Of a stretch of DNA of 49,500 nucleotides, positions 17,706 through 27,282 are shown piece by piece (the stretch's first letter is position 1; every line of letters begins with the position of its first letter). Both the position numbers and the translations under genes were made by a program. This stretch comes from a candidate division TM6 bacterium GW2011_GWE2_36_25 (GTDB lineage: Bacteria; Babelota; Babeliae; Babelales; UBA12409): assembly GCA_000991575.1 (NCBI GenBank), contig LBRU01000002.1:143689-193188 (forward strand), in the 5' to 3' direction. Below the pieces are notes generated by a model, which saw nothing but the letters and a program-made list of their open reading frames with translations, was not told where the DNA came from and searched no databases.

Positions 17706-18944
17706 ATGATTTCTCGAATTAAAGGAACGCAAGATAATCTCGACCTGACACTTTTAAATTTCGTTATTAATCAAGCAAGAAAACATCTCCAACAATACAA
17801 CTTCAGTGAAATTTCAACACCAATACTTGAACCAACCGAACTTTTCACCCGATCTCTTGGCCTTCAAACCGATGTCGTCAGTAAACAGATGTATACGTTT
17901 GGGGAAAATCATGAAATCTGTCTTCGTCCAGAAGCAACAGCGGGCATCGTACGTGCCTTTGTAGAAAATCACATTCAACAAATTCCTTGGAAAGTTTTCC
18001 TTTGGGGTTCCATGTTTCGTCATGAACAACCACAAAAAGGTCGATGGCGCGAATTTCAACAAATAAGCATAGAAATTATAGGATCAAAAGCCATCGCACA
18101 AGATGCTTTTTTTATAAAAATGCTCGATTCGCTTTTTTCTCAAGTTTTTAATCTTGATTCTTACGCCCTTCAAATAAACTTTATTGGCACACGAGAAGAT
18201 CGTGAAACATATAAAAAAGAACTTTTAAAATTCCTCGATCAAAATAAAGAAAAAATGTGCAAAACATGTCTTGCACGAAAAGATGCAAACACTTTGCGCA
18301 TATTCGATTGCAAAGAAAAATCATGCCAAGAACTTTATGAAAAAGCTCCAAAAATTGTCGATTATTTATCAGATGAATCAGCAAAAGAATGGGCCGAATT
18401 AAAACAACAGCTTGACCTTTTATCGGTAAGTTATGCAGAGGAACCACGTTTAGTGCGCGGATTAGATTATTATAATAAAACTGTTTTCGAGTTTGTCAGC
18501 GGTAATCTTGGGGCGCAAAGTGCGTTTTGCGGTGGCGGACGTTATGATCATCTAGTGCAAGAAATCGACGGAAAAGAAGATCAACCTGCCATTGGAGCAG
18601 CTATTGGCATTGGTCGCTTATTGTTACTTTTAGATCCTATAAAAAATTCTTTACCGCTTCCTCAGCCAGCAGCTTTAACAGTTATTATTCCCATCGACAT
18701 TGAACAAAATGCGCTCGCATTATTAATTGGACAAAAACTGACCAATCATCATAAAACCATCGACATTTTGCTTGATGACACTTCGGTAAAAAGCAAAATG
18801 CGTAAAGCTAATAAACTTGGCGCTCAATGGGCAGTTATTGTTGGCTCAGAAGAACAAAAAAATAAAACTGCATTATTAAAAAATATGATCACCGGTACCG
18901 ATGAAACCGTACCTCAAACTGAATTGATTAAAAAAATCTCATGA
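17706..18944 (+). CDS. hisS: Histidyl-tRNA synthetase
   Basis: The 412-residue class II synthetase has motif 1 around FSEISTPILEPTELF, motif 2 FRHEQPQKGRWREFQQ, the histidine-specific LVRGLDYYNKTVFEF, and a CGGGRYDHL segment with motif 3 (AIGAAIGIGRLLLLL). The C-terminal anticodon-binding domain follows (VIIPIDIE through WAVIVGSEEQ). A short insertion with four cysteines (CKTC...CKEKSC) lies near residues 180-205. It overlaps rluB by 4 bp (ATGA). Confidence 0.95.
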   Translation: MISRIKGTQDNLDLTLLNFVINQARKHLQQYNFSEISTPILEPTELFTRSLGLQTDVVSKQMYTFGENHEICLRPEATAGIVRAFVENHIQQIPWKVFLWGSMFRHEQPQKGRWREFQQISIEIIGSKAIAQDAFFIKMLDSLFSQVFNLDSYALQINFIGTREDRETYKKELLKFLDQNKEKMCKTCLARKDANTLRIFDCKEKSCQELYEKAPKIVDYLSDESAKEWAELKQQLDLLSVSYAEEPRLVRGLDYYNKTVFEFVSGNLGAQSAFCGGGRYDHLVQEIDGKEDQPAIGAAIGIGRLLLLLDPIKNSLPLPQPAALTVIIPIDIEQNALALLIGQKLTNHHKTIDILLDDTSVKSKMRKANKLGAQWAVIVGSEEQKNKTALLKNMITGTDETVPQTELIKKIS

Positions 18945-19657
18945 ATACAAAAGAAACAAGTTTAAGTAAATTTTTAGCAACAGCAGGTATCGCTGCTCGA
19001 CGTAAAGTTGTCGATGTTATAAAAAATGGTGAAATTACGGTTAATCATCATGTAATTACAGAGCCTGGATATAAAATTACATCAAAAGACACCGTCAGAT
19101 ATCAAAGTAAAGAAGTTCGCCAACCGGAAAAAGTTTACATACTCCTTAACAAACCACGCAATTACATAACAACGGTTAAGGATGAACGTGACCGCAAAAC
19201 GGTTCTAAATATTATTGATGATTCTATTAGCTCACGCCTCTATCCTGTTGGACGACTTGATAGAAACACCACCGGACTCCTTTTATTGACCAATGACGGT
19301 GAACTGGCACAAAAACTCTCACATCCTAGACATGAAACATCAAAAGCTTACCGCGTTACACTCACAAAGCCATTTGATACACTTTCACTTGATAAATTAA
19401 ATTTTGGCATCAATTTAACTGATGGTTTCATCAAACCAGATCGCCTCTATTTAGTCCCCGGATCAAAGAAAACTCAAGTAATCATTGAAATTCATAGCGG
19501 CAAAAACCGTATTATTCGCAGAATTTTTGAAAAACTTGGTTATGAAATTTACCAATTAGATCGTTTTAAATATGCAGGATTAACTAAGAAAAACTTACTG
19601 ATTGGAAAATGGCGCCATCTAACAGCAAAAGAAATTGAAACTCTCAAGAAACAATAA
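18941..19657 (+). CDS. rluB: RsuA/RluB-family pseudouridine synthase
   Basis: The 238-residue product has an N-terminal S4 RNA-binding domain (SLSKFLATAGIAARRKVVDVIKNG) and the catalytic domain with GRLDRNTTGLLLLTNDG, whose Asp is the catalytic residue. The family isomerises specific uridines in rRNA (RluB in 23S, RsuA in 16S). The exact target cannot be read here, so the symbol is provisional. It shares the ATGA overlap with hisS. Confidence 0.85.
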   Translation: MNTKETSLSKFLATAGIAARRKVVDVIKNGEITVNHHVITEPGYKITSKDTVRYQSKEVRQPEKVYILLNKPRNYITTVKDERDRKTVLNIIDDSISSRLYPVGRLDRNTTGLLLLTNDGELAQKLSHPRHETSKAYRVTLTKPFDTLSLDKLNFGINLTDGFIKPDRLYLVPGSKKTQVIIEIHSGKNRIIRRIFEKLGYEIYQLDRFKYAGLTKKNLLIGKWRHLTAKEIETLKKQ

Positions 19658-19676
19658 ATCATTGTAAAGCACAATT

Positions 19677-19707
19677 CTCTCCTGATAAATTTCCAAAGAA
19701 AGGAGAG
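19677..19707 (+). promoter_or_regulatory. Stem-loop covering the ribosome site of the third DUF2608 gene
   Basis: CTCTCCT at 19677-19683 pairs exactly with AGGAGAG at 19701-19707 around a 17-nt loop. The 3' arm is the Shine-Dalgarno sequence for the ATG at 19712, so folding would hide it. This could be a translational switch or thermosensor; it could also be chance. Confidence 0.4.
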
Positions 19708-19711
19708 CTCA

Positions 19712-20416
19712 ATGAAAATCTACACTTTACTGTTATTTTTTTTGGTTAATTTATTGGAATCTACCATTTTTGAAATTGAAACGATTAAACAAGTCAAAGA
19801 CCTTGGCGACCATGAAACACTTGTTCTTTTTGACATTGATCACACGATTTTACAATCCATTTTTTCGAGTCGTCCACGCAAAACACAATACATCACCAAT
19901 CTCATCGACTTCTTTTTTACCAATATATTAACCAACTTCATTCTTGAATCGGCGATTTTGCCATTTTTAAGCAATATTCGCCAATTTATTCCTGAAAAAG
20001 TAACTGAACCAGAATTTATTTCACTTATTCACTCATTACAAAAGAAAAATATTCCAACTTTAGCTTTAACAAAAAGGCTTGCTATTCCTGGAGATATTAC
20101 AGCACAACAACTTAAAAAAATAGACATCGATTTCTCTGTGCCTCCTTTTACCCAAAAAACTATCGATCTCACTCCTCCTGCTCAATTTACTGAGGGAATC
20201 ATTTTAACCGGAGGAAAAAACAAAGGATCGGTATTAAGCGAATTCTTAAAAAAAACAAAACGTAATTTTAAAAAAATTACCCTTATCGATGATAAATTAA
20301 AAAATCTTCAAGATGTAAATGAAGCTACTAAAAAACTTAACATTAACTTCACTGGCATCCGTTACGGATATCTTGATAACAAAGAACAACTTTGCAGATT
20401 TTTAAAATTATTATAA
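19712..20416 (+). CDS. DUF2608 HAD-like exported protein, paralogue 3
   Basis: The 234-residue product has a signal peptide (MKIYTLLLFFLVNLLES) and HAD motif I FDIDHT (D41, D43). ALTKR replaces the ALTARS seen in paralogues 1 and 2. LTGGKNKG and the acidic LIDDKLKN follow, and GIRYGYLDNK is near the C-terminus as in paralogue 1 (GLRYGFLDKK). Its ribosome site AAGGAGAG lies in a stem-loop at 19677-19707. The 3' end overlaps cdsA by 6 bp. Substrate unknown. Confidence 0.72.
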   Translation: MKIYTLLLFFLVNLLESTIFEIETIKQVKDLGDHETLVLFDIDHTILQSIFSSRPRKTQYITNLIDFFFTNILTNFILESAILPFLSNIRQFIPEKVTEPEFISLIHSLQKKNIPTLALTKRLAIPGDITAQQLKKIDIDFSVPPFTQKTIDLTPPAQFTEGIILTGGKNKGSVLSEFLKKTKRNFKKITLIDDKLKNLQDVNEATKKLNINFTGIRYGYLDNKEQLCRFLKLL

Positions 20417-21091
20417 TAAAACCGTAATCAACCAATTGCGTAACAAATAAAAGAAAAATGCGGTAAAGAGAATGCCGTCAAAGCGATCTAAAAATCCGCC
20501 GTGTCCAGGGAGTAAGGTTCCTGAATCTTTGATTCCTGCACGGCGCTTCAATTTTGATTCAAGAATATCGCCAAAAAAAAGTAATATACAGCAGGCAAGT
20601 GTAAAGAAAAAGATAAATGGCAAACCGCATCCTTCACATCCTTCTTCCCATAATGCCAACCGCATACCGATTAATGCAAAGAAATAACCACCGAAAAAAC
20701 CTTCCCATGTCTTCTTAGGACTAATAAATGGACAAATTTTATGTTTGCCCCACAAACTCCCCACAATATATGAGCCAGTATCATGAGCAAATGCTAAAAT
20801 AAATAAATAGAAAAGTAAGTCTCGATACACCGGAATATGATTTAAATACATAATCAATAAAAACGGAAGCATGGGATATACCGGCAAATACAGCCAATAC
20901 CAAATCGTGCGAGGATGATAAAAGTTCTTCCATTCAAAAATCAAAACAATTGCTAAAATAGCAGAAAGCAACAAGGTAAAACAAAATGGTGGCAAAAAAA
21001 TATAGACCGACCAAAAAATAACACCAAAGGCAATCCCCGTAATCAATCGTAATACAAAATTTTTACTTAATTTAATATGAAAACCGTTCAT
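20411..21091 (-). CDS. cdsA: Phosphatidate cytidylyltransferase
   Basis: This 226-residue polytopic membrane protein has the CdsA signature near the C-terminus: FGDILESKLKRRAGIKDSG, then LPGHGGFLDRFDG. The mid-region HDTGSYIVGSLWGKHKICPFISPKKTWEGFFGG is also typical. It makes CDP-diacylglycerol from phosphatidate and CTP, the branch point of phospholipid synthesis. It overlaps yraN by 20 bp and follows bamD-yraN on the same strand. Confidence 0.93.
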   Translation of the reverse strand: MNGFHIKLSKNFVLRLITGIAFGVIFWSVYIFLPPFCFTLLLSAILAIVLIFEWKNFYHPRTIWYWLYLPVYPMLPFLLIMYLNHIPVYRDLLFYLFILAFAHDTGSYIVGSLWGKHKICPFISPKKTWEGFFGGYFFALIGMRLALWEEGCEGCGLPFIFFFTLACCILLFFGDILESKLKRRAGIKDSGTLLPGHGGFLDRFDGILFTAFFFYLLRNWLITVLL

Positions 21092-21458
21092 CCCTAAACG
21101 CCTGCTCTATATATGTTATCGTTTCACTTCCTTCCAATCCCTCTACTAATGCTACATCAAAGCGATACGCATATGAATGAATTGGTCGCTCACTCATAAA
21201 TTTCTGCGCAGTAAACGTAATTTTTTGCTGTTTAGACTTGGTTATCACTTCTGATAGAGCAAAATAGCTTGACTTACGTCTTTTTACTTCAATGAAGGTA
21301 CAAATTTCATTTTTTTGCGCAATAATATCAATTTCACCGCGACAAGAACGATAATTTTGTGCAACTATTTTATAGCCATTTTTCTTGAGCCATTGCACAA
21401 CAAGCTCTTCACCTTTTTTACCAATGTCCAACCGATTAGATAATTCTGGCATATGCAC
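21072..21458 (-). CDS. yraN: YraN/UPF0102 family nuclease-like protein
   Basis: The 128-residue product matches UPF0102: GKKGEELVVQWLKKNGYKIVAQNYR, then the PD-(D/E)XK-like core GEIDIIAQKNEICTFIEVKRR. A RFDVALVE segment follows, as in the family. The catalytic D, E and K positions are present. These proteins resemble Holliday junction resolvases but their role is undefined. It overlaps bamD by 23 bp and cdsA by 20 bp, so the three genes form one operon. Confidence 0.88.
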   Translation of the reverse strand: MHMPELSNRLDIGKKGEELVVQWLKKNGYKIVAQNYRSCRGEIDIIAQKNEICTFIEVKRRKSSYFALSEVITKSKQQKITFTAQKFMSERPIHSYAYRFDVALVEGLEGSETITYIEQAFRDERFSY

Positions 21459-22260
21459 GTCTTCGTGATGAATCCATCTTATATTGTGGATGTTTTTTTA
21501 ATAATTCATCTTTCTTTTTTGTTGCTCCTTCTGGCTGTTTGCGCTCACAGCATAACTCATAATCAAGCTCAATAAGATTCGCTTCAATTTCCGGTAAATA
21601 CTTAAGGTAATGTTCGCGAATGTATTCTAAACGGCTATAAGCAGCCTTGCATTGTTGACGATTTAAATAAAAATAAAAGCGCAAAACCTCACTCTCATAC
21701 AATCGATATAAACAATCGTGTGTAATTTTTTCAACATCATTCAAATAGTTTTTATATCCCGGACGCCATGGAATTTTTTTACCATATTCTTTAGCCATAT
21801 CGATTACTTTTTGTGTCGATTCTTGATCACGGTCAGCTGTTAAAACTTCCAGATTTTCCGCATCTATCGCACGATAATCGGCATATGGCGCTTGATCGCT
21901 CCCGGGATACAACTGTACATATAACTGATATTCACTTGAAGCCTCACCAAACTGTTTAAGATCATAAAGCATATCCGCATATTCTAGGCGCAACGAGCGA
22001 AGTTCATCTGGATTTTCACTCTTTTTAATCATCTCACGTAAAAAATTAACGGCAAGATAATCATTTCCTTCTTTATGAAGACGATCTTTTTCTAATTTTA
22101 ATTCATCGTATGGCATATGATGAATCAAGCGAAAAGACTTACTCTGTTTAAAAACATTTTTATTAAAATATGTTTTCTTCTCACTGGCTTCTTCTTGCTT
22201 TTTCACACAACCAGAAAAAAGTGCTAACCCAACAAATAAAATTAACCATCGACGAATCAT
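21436..22260 (-). CDS. bamD: BamD-like outer-membrane assembly lipoprotein
   Basis: The 274-residue product has the lipobox LFSGC at the end of its signal (MIRRWLILFVGLALFSGC). TPR-like helices follow, with BamD-type segments (YVQLYPGSDQAPYADYRA, then YESEVLRFYFYLNRQQCKAAYSRLEYI). BamD is the essential lipoprotein partner of BamA that folds beta-barrels in the outer membrane. It leads the bamD-yraN-cdsA operon. The paired TPR spacing makes it BamD rather than a generic lipoprotein, though divergence is high. Confidence 0.8.
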   Translation of the reverse strand: MIRRWLILFVGLALFSGCVKKQEEASEKKTYFNKNVFKQSKSFRLIHHMPYDELKLEKDRLHKEGNDYLAVNFLREMIKKSENPDELRSLRLEYADMLYDLKQFGEASSEYQLYVQLYPGSDQAPYADYRAIDAENLEVLTADRDQESTQKVIDMAKEYGKKIPWRPGYKNYLNDVEKITHDCLYRLYESEVLRFYFYLNRQQCKAAYSRLEYIREHYLKYLPEIEANLIELDYELCCERKQPEGATKKKDELLKKHPQYKMDSSRRRAYARII

Positions 22261-22428
22261 TACAAAACTCCAATACCATTTGGAAAATTAAGAAATTTAT
22301 TTATACGGTTAATTTTAACACAGCTCTGAAAACCGGGCAACCTTACTAAAGGGGTTACATCTTTTCAAGTTATGGTATGATCAAAAAATAATGGGCACCA
22401 TTAACCCGGGGATCAAGGAGTCAGAATT

Positions 22429-24135
22429 ATGATTAAAACTTTAGGTGAACAGCTTGTTTCCATGAAAGCTCTCACCAAGCAAAAATTAAATGCTCTTGAA
22501 AAGCAAGCTCAGGAAGCAAACAGCTCACTCACTGATTATCTGATCACTGAAAAAATTGTTTCCGAAGAAATAATAGCTCAAGCATTTGCTGATATCTTAA
22601 GTATTCCTTACCTCCCCAGAATCAATGAAGACACGGTCAATACCGATCTTCTGAGCAAAATACCATTTAAGTTTCTCAAAGAAAATACCATCATCCCCAT
22701 AAAAACTCCTGATCTCACTATTGTAATTGCTAATCCCAACAACTATCAGGCTCTTGATGAAATCAGAATTCTATTAGGAGAGACAGCACTACTCACGGTA
22801 TCAACACCAAAAGTTATTCATGAAGCAATTAATAAATTTTACCCTCTCGAAGGCACCAAGGAGATGATCAAAGAACTTGGTGAAGCAGAAAAACTTGAAG
22901 AGGAAGCGGTAGAGTTTGGTGAAATTGCCGAGGGTGACCTCCTAGGAATGGCCCAAGAAGCGCCTATTATCAAAATGGTCAATCACATTCTTTTTCAGGC
23001 GGTCAAACAAGGAGCTTCCGACATTCATATTGAGCCACTTGAGAAAGAATTAAATGTTCGTTATCGCATTGATGGGATTCTTCATATCGCCTTCAGCCCA
23101 CCAAAAAGAATTCAAGGAGCACTTATCTCACGTATTAAAATTATGGCAAACATGAACATTGCCGAAAAGCGCAAACCACAAGATGGTCGCATCCAAATTA
23201 AAATTGCAGATAAAGCTATCGATCTTCGTGTCTCGGCACTTCCAACAATTTTTGGTGAAAAAATAGTCATGCGTCTTTTTGATAAAAGCGGCGGTTTTAT
23301 ATCAATTGAAGGTCTTGGTTTTAGCAAACGAGATTATGCCGTCGTCATACAGAGCATAGAATTGCCCAATGGCATTATTCTGGTTACCGGTCCAACGGGC
23401 TCTGGTAAAACAACTACCTTATACGCTATTCTTAATCGCCTCAATAAACCAGATGTCAGTATTGTTACCGTTGAGGAACCCGTCGAACAGCAAATGAATG
23501 GCATCGCACAAGTAGCAGTAAACGAAAAAGCTGGCGTTACTTTTGCCTCTGCGCTCCGCTCAATTTTACGACAAGATCCTGACATTATCATGATCGGTGA
23601 AACACGAGACCAAGAAACAGCACAAATTGCTATTCAAGCATCATTAACTGGCCACTTAGTACTAACAACCCTGCACACTAATAACGCCCCCGCAAGTATC
23701 ACTCGTCTGCTCGACATGGGGGTCGAACCATTTCTTATCTCTTCATCAGTTACCTGCATCATGGCCCAACGTCTTGTTCGCAAATTATGTCCACAATGTA
23801 AAAAAGCATATAAACCCGATGAAGCGATGATTAAATCCCTTGGCTTGACAGTAAAAGAAGCACAAAAAATCACTTTTTATAAAGCTGTTGGCTGCAATGA
23901 ATGTAACAATACTGGATACAAAGGTAGATTGCCCATCTTTGAAGTAATGCAAATGACACCCGAAATTTCACGTTTAACCATCGAACAAGCAGACGCAAAT
24001 AGAATTCGTGAAGCGGCAAGAAAAGATGGAATGACGCTGTTGTTACAAGATGGTATTGAAAAAATTAAAGAAGGACTCACCACCATTGATGAAGTTTTAT
24101 CGGTTGCGGCAAACGTACAAACAAAAATTGAATAA
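22429..24135 (+). CDS. pilB: Type IV pilus/type II secretion assembly ATPase (PilB/GspE)
   Basis: The 568-residue ATPase has an N-terminal MshEN domain (residues ~1-150, with SLTDYLITEKIVSEEIIAQAFADIL). The core follows: IVKMVNHILFQAVKQGASDIHIEP-type region, Walker A GPTGSGKTTT, Asp box and Walker B DPDIIMIGETRD, His box GHLVLTTLHTN. A four-Cys zinc site is formed by CPQC and CNEC. It powers pilus or pseudopilus extension. A prepilin gene overlaps its 3' end. An AAGGAGTC ribosome site precedes the ATG. PilB versus GspE cannot be decided without the rest of the apparatus. Confidence 0.92.
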   Translation: MIKTLGEQLVSMKALTKQKLNALEKQAQEANSSLTDYLITEKIVSEEIIAQAFADILSIPYLPRINEDTVNTDLLSKIPFKFLKENTIIPIKTPDLTIVIANPNNYQALDEIRILLGETALLTVSTPKVIHEAINKFYPLEGTKEMIKELGEAEKLEEEAVEFGEIAEGDLLGMAQEAPIIKMVNHILFQAVKQGASDIHIEPLEKELNVRYRIDGILHIAFSPPKRIQGALISRIKIMANMNIAEKRKPQDGRIQIKIADKAIDLRVSALPTIFGEKIVMRLFDKSGGFISIEGLGFSKRDYAVVIQSIELPNGIILVTGPTGSGKTTTLYAILNRLNKPDVSIVTVEEPVEQQMNGIAQVAVNEKAGVTFASALRSILRQDPDIIMIGETRDQETAQIAIQASLTGHLVLTTLHTNNAPASITRLLDMGVEPFLISSSVTCIMAQRLVRKLCPQCKKAYKPDEAMIKSLGLTVKEAQKITFYKAVGCNECNNTGYKGRLPIFEVMQMTPEISRLTIEQADANRIREAARKDGMTLLLQDGIEKIKEGLTTIDEVLSVAANVQTKIE

Positions 24136-24628
24136 ACATGCATTTAGCCTTCTTGAATTAACGATTGTCCTCGCCATTATTATTATCGTTGCAACAATAA
24201 GCATTCCACTTTTTTTCAACTTCAAAGAACAACATCTTATTGCTGAAGCAAGCACGTTACGTGCAACGTTATGGCACCTCCAACAGATGGCCCGTGCTCA
24301 AAACAAACAAAAACTCCTCACGTTTGACGAATTAAAAAACTCTTACTCAACAGACAATGAAAAACATAAACTTTCGCGACATGTCAAATTTGGCACATTA
24401 AAAAATGTTTTGGGGCCTCCATCATCTCCCAACAAACAGTTAAAAAAAGCAATCACCTTTAAAGATAAAAAAATCACCGTCACGCCTCATGGCATTCTTC
24501 AACCGGGCACTATCTATCTCATCGACGATACAGAGAAATTTTTGTATGCTATTACCGTACCAGTAGCAGGGGTCTCTTACATCCGTATATATCGCTATCA
24601 CAATAAGCAGTGGCATGCATATACATAA
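24089..24628 (+). CDS. Type IV prepilin-like protein
   Basis: A class III signal is clear: a positively charged leader ending KLNKHA, then FSLLELTIVLAIIIIVATISIPLFF with Glu at position +5. The residue before cleavage is Ala rather than the usual Gly. No start has a good ribosome site. I give the ATG at 24089 (18-residue leader); a TTG at 24128 would give a minimal leader and a frame-open ATG lies at 24050. The gene overlaps pilB by about 47 bp. The soluble domain is short and resembles GspH-type minor pseudopilins, which is inference. The last 14 bp overlap the tamB-like gene. Confidence 0.75.
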   Translation: MKFYRLRQTYKQKLNKHAFSLLELTIVLAIIIIVATISIPLFFNFKEQHLIAEASTLRATLWHLQQMARAQNKQKLLTFDELKNSYSTDNEKHKLSRHVKFGTLKNVLGPPSSPNKQLKKAITFKDKKITVTPHGILQPGTIYLIDDTEKFLYAITVPVAGVSYIRIYRYHNKQWHAYT

Positions 24629-27182
24629 AAAAACATTTATCTTTTCATTATTTTCAAGCTTAATCATCTCTATTTGTCTAGGATTTAAGCTATTTCAATA
24701 CGAACCAAATATCAGAAATTTAGCCGCTAAAATTATTTACAATCTTATGCACGATTCATGTAATTGCCATTTTATTGCTGAAATTGAATCCGTAAATCTC
24801 TTCACGTGGACAATTACATGCAAAAATCTCCAAGTGAGACCATTAACATCAAAGACAAAAAAAGATGAATGGTTCTGGTCTGCAGACAAACTAAAATTTG
24901 CCTTCTCTCCTCTCGACTTTCTCTTATCCCACAAATTAATGATGTCAATTGATGTACAAAATGTTAATTCTTATTCAACGCTATCAGAAGAAGGTTTTCC
25001 TCTTGGCAACCATCTCAATGCCATTTTCTTTGGTCAACAATTTAAGATTCCTATCGCACTCAAATCACTCAAAATGCACAATATGAATCTCAAACTTCAT
25101 AATGAAAAAAATAATATTAATAGCACCATTTGTTGGTCTGGAACAAGTAAAAAGATCCAAGATAAAGTTAAATCAATGTTCTATCTCAATGATGGATCAA
25201 TTACTTATCAAGAAAAAAAAATCGCCGATCACATAACCGGCACATTGTACATGGATCTTGCGCGTTGCGGATCAAATACGCTGATGCTCGATGCACATAC
25301 AACAACGACATTCAATAATCAAATCTGTTTCATTGAAGGACAATTGCATGGGAAAAAAGGCAACGTTTGTTTATGGAGTCAAGACAAACAAGCACTTTTA
25401 AAAATATATCTTGATAATAACATCATTACGAGCGAGGGATCGCTTGATACTGTTTTTTTAAAAAACACACTTCCAACATTTCCTCTGAGCGACCATATAA
25501 CGATGAAAACAAAAACCACCTTATGTGATGGTACATCTGAAGGAGAAATATTCAGCGAATTATTTCCTTTGAGCGGCACCTGGCATTACAAGAACAATGA
25601 ACTTTCATACGATATCACTAACACAAAAGAAATACTCATAACTCTTTTTTCTTCATGGTTCATAAAAAAAAATAACGCACGCATAACGGGCATCTATAGC
25701 TCCAACAAAAAAGAGCTCTCATTTATTATCCCATGGCATCATACGTTAAGTGAAAAAGAACATATCCTTACAGGAAAATTCATAATTGAAGAAAACAATT
25801 TTATCGCGCATGGATTATTTGGTCCATACCAATGGCACATGGAAGGAACAATGCATCCAGCCTTTACTATCAAAGAATTCATATGCACCAAAAAAAATAA
25901 TCCTCCATTAGCAACACTCAGTTTAGATTTCCAAAAGAATTACATTTTCAACGGTTCAATACATTATCAAGAAATTAAAAGTTTATTACCAGAGCCGATA
26001 CGCGCTTATGCAGATGGTAATGCAAGCTTTAATTTTAAAGGAACAACCTCAAAGGACTCTCTTACCTGCGAAATAAAATTAAATAAAGGAACAATTGTTT
26101 TTGATGCGATTCATAATATGCTGACCCAATTCGAAGGAATTGTTAAAGTTAATTTTGCAAAAAAAATCATCAAGATTCCAAAACTTTACACCACTTTTAA
26201 TGAAGGAACGGCACAACTCTCACATGCAATTATACGTTTTGATCAAAATTTAAAACCAATTTTTGCGCACCTTCCAGTTACATTTAATAAATGCTTAATC
26301 AGCCTTGGCAAAAATTTTGTTATTAGCTCTGGAAATTTTCTCATATCTCATCAACATCAACATAATCACATTGATGGAAATCTCTTATTAGAAAAAGCAT
26401 TTTTATATGAAATCCCCCCTATACCATCACAGAAAAGCATTTTTAACAAACCCATAAGTGCACGTTTGAAAATAGAAACAAAAGAAGCTGCACGCATAAA
26501 CACACAAGGATTCCAAACACATCTACATGCTAATTTAAAAATCAATTATCACAAGGGAACAACTCATCTTGATGGATGGATAAAATTGCCAAGGGGCACC
26601 ATTATTATGCCATACAGTAGACTTAATATTATTTCAGGAGCGCTCTATTTTGCAGGCGAACAACAATTTGATCCATTATTAGAACTCACGGCAAAAACAC
26701 AAATCAATCAACATACCATCACCGTTCATGCTACCGGCTCAATAAAAAATCCTATAATTCGCCTGGCAGCCATCCCTTCATTAACAGAAGAAAAAATTGC
26801 ATCACTTCTCTTGACCGGCTCAACCAAAGTTTCACTCAATGCAATCGCGCCAACACTTATTATTGAATTCATAAAAAAACAGATCCTTGAACATACAGCA
26901 CCAGTCATGCAACGAAAAAGTATCAAATCTCTTCTTAAGCCATTAAAACATATCAAATTTATTCCATCATTCACTGATGAAAGTGGCCTCGGAGGTCTTT
27001 CCGGAGGCGTTGAACTTGACTTAGGAAAAAGACTACAGGCAAAAGTACAAAAGAATTTCAATCTTCAAGATGACACCGAATTTGAAATCAATTACCGCAT
27101 CTCCGACGAATTCAATCTCCAAGCATTTAAAAATGAACAAGGAGATATCGGTGGCCAAGTACAAATGAATCTTAAACTATAA
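24615..27182 (+). CDS. tamB: TamB-like translocation and assembly protein (DUF490 C-terminus)
   Basis: The 855-residue protein has one N-terminal membrane helix (FIFSLFSSLIISICLGFKLF) followed by long beta-repeat sequence. The C-terminal ~300 residues match the TamB/DUF490 domain: LPRGTIIMPYSRLNIISGALYFAGEQQFDPLLELTA-type motifs near 655-690, then LTEEKIASLLLTGS and the terminal LDLGKRLQAKVQKNFNL...YRISDEFNLQAF. It is shorter than E. coli TamB (about 1259 residues). TamB helps lipid or protein traffic to the outer membrane. Overlap with the prepilin gene suggests co-transcription; no functional tie is known. Confidence 0.85.
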   Translation: MHIHKKTFIFSLFSSLIISICLGFKLFQYEPNIRNLAAKIIYNLMHDSCNCHFIAEIESVNLFTWTITCKNLQVRPLTSKTKKDEWFWSADKLKFAFSPLDFLLSHKLMMSIDVQNVNSYSTLSEEGFPLGNHLNAIFFGQQFKIPIALKSLKMHNMNLKLHNEKNNINSTICWSGTSKKIQDKVKSMFYLNDGSITYQEKKIADHITGTLYMDLARCGSNTLMLDAHTTTTFNNQICFIEGQLHGKKGNVCLWSQDKQALLKIYLDNNIITSEGSLDTVFLKNTLPTFPLSDHITMKTKTTLCDGTSEGEIFSELFPLSGTWHYKNNELSYDITNTKEILITLFSSWFIKKNNARITGIYSSNKKELSFIIPWHHTLSEKEHILTGKFIIEENNFIAHGLFGPYQWHMEGTMHPAFTIKEFICTKKNNPPLATLSLDFQKNYIFNGSIHYQEIKSLLPEPIRAYADGNASFNFKGTTSKDSLTCEIKLNKGTIVFDAIHNMLTQFEGIVKVNFAKKIIKIPKLYTTFNEGTAQLSHAIIRFDQNLKPIFAHLPVTFNKCLISLGKNFVISSGNFLISHQHQHNHIDGNLLLEKAFLYEIPPIPSQKSIFNKPISARLKIETKEAARINTQGFQTHLHANLKINYHKGTTHLDGWIKLPRGTIIMPYSRLNIISGALYFAGEQQFDPLLELTAKTQINQHTITVHATGSIKNPIIRLAAIPSLTEEKIASLLLTGSTKVSLNAIAPTLIIEFIKKQILEHTAPVMQRKSIKSLLKPLKHIKFIPSFTDESGLGGLSGGVELDLGKRLQAKVQKNFNLQDDTEFEINYRISDEFNLQAFKNEQGDIGGQVQMNLKL

Positions 27183-27282
27183 ATTACTTTTATCTTTTTA
27201 AAACAAAACAAAAATAAATCATTGCAAAATAAACAAAAAACATAATAAACTTAAAGTATATAATTAAAAAAGGAGAGAAGTA

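Noticed and set aside
22330-22428. Possible c-di-GMP riboswitch before pilB
   Set aside because: Fragments such as CCGGGCAACC recall part of the motif but the conserved GEMM elements and pairing are not there.
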